This document shows, piece after piece, positions 5,225 to 5,294 of a DNA stretch of 5,294 nucleotides. The stretch's first letter is position 1, and the number at the start of each line of letters is the position of its first letter. The notes under the pieces were generated by a model. That model was not told the DNA's origin. It saw only the letters and a list, made by a program, of their open reading frames with translations, and did no database searches. The translations under genes were made by a program, and so were the position numbers. The stretch comes from Actinomycetota bacterium (GTDB lineage: Bacteria; Actinomycetota; Actinomycetes; Streptosporangiales; Streptosporangiaceae). The stretch covers positions 14,084 through 19,377 of the forward strand of contig PLIQ01000318.1 of the NCBI GenBank assembly GCA_003140115.1. The letters are read 5' to 3'.

Positions 5225-5294
5225 GTGATTCCTGCCCAATCCCCCACCCCGGCCCCGGCCCCGGCTGACGCCGGCGTGCGGCTGGTCACCGTGT
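5225..5294 (+). CDS. Start of an unidentified protein with Pro/Ala-rich N-terminus (partial)
   Basis: Twenty-three codons from GTG at 5225 run open to the right edge. The peptide begins VIPAQSPTPAPAPADAG and then turns into RLVTV, which looks like the first beta strand of a folded domain after a flexible Pro/Ala tail. The start is chosen for its distance from AGGAGGAG and because the competing ATG frame closes at once. The 20-bp gap from the exporter suggests the same operon. The layout of a short tail followed by a VRLVTV-like strand recalls the N-terminal ubiquitin-like domain of the type VII secretion membrane protein EccD, but this is far too short to assign. A missing FAD or 2Fe-2S subunit of the hydroxylase is not supported by what is visible. 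Confidence 0.6.
   Translation, partial: MIPAQSPTPAPAPADAGVRLVTV
5247..5265 (+). repeat. Short CCCCGG tandem repeat inside the Pro/Ala tail
   Basis: Three perfect copies of the hexamer CCCCGG (5247-5264) encode alternating Pro and Ala in the partial gene. Because the unit is a multiple of three, a gain or loss of copies would change tail length without shifting the frame. Confidence 0.7.

Noticed and set aside
5215..5268. A 17-codon ORF (ATG at 5215) as a small gene.
   Set aside because: The ribosome site directly abuts the ATG with no spacer, and the peptide is a frame-shifted reading of the Pro/Ala repeat; the GTG frame at 5225 is the better gene.

Overview
The window is GC-rich with GTG starts and clear actinobacterial synteny. 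On the minus strand the order tRNA-Met, rpmG (L33), hadA, hadB, murB resembles the metT-rpmG2-hadA-hadB neighbourhood known from mycobacteria and the rpmG/MaoC/MurB clusters of other actinobacteria. Nothing here says whether the host makes mycolic acids. HadA/HadB-type proteins are widespread in actinobacteria, and HadA at position 61 does not look mycobacterial. A genus cannot be assigned.

Left part (1-1242, minus strand): a tightly packed housekeeping unit. An elongator tRNA-Met is followed by ribosomal protein L33 (54 aa). Next come the two hotdog-fold subunits of a (3R)-hydroxyacyl-ACP dehydratase: HadA-like, without the catalytic motif, and HadB-like, with it. The first 20 codons of a MurB-like UDP-N-acetylenolpyruvoylglucosamine reductase follow. 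Gaps are 41, 10 and 24 bp and then a 4-bp overlap, so the unit is probably co-transcribed and couples translation, fatty acid elongation and cell-wall precursor synthesis.

Middle (1243-1348): a short divergent control region. It holds a perfect 14-bp tandem duplication of the tRNA 5' end, a weak promoter-like pair for the tRNA side, and nested inverted repeats over a promoter-like pair for the plus-strand gene. The spacing of that pair predicts a leaderless transcript starting at the GTG.

Right part (1349-5294, plus strand): a molybdopterin-binding hydroxylase large subunit (xanthine dehydrogenase / CoxL form II family, AYRGAGR active-site loop) with no FAD or 2Fe-2S subunit gene beside it. 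A 28-bp junction carries a possible 9-codon leader ORF. Then comes a 14-helix DHA2 (EmrB/QacA-type) MFS exporter, and after a strong Shine-Dalgarno the beginning of an unidentified gene with a Pro/Ala-rich N-terminus. These three probably form one operon. The substrates of the hydroxylase and the exporter cannot be deduced. No phage gene, IS element, CRISPR array or clear intrinsic terminator was seen. The most unusual items are the tRNA 5'-end duplication, the mini-ORF between hydroxylase and exporter, and the solitary molybdenum subunit paired with an exporter.
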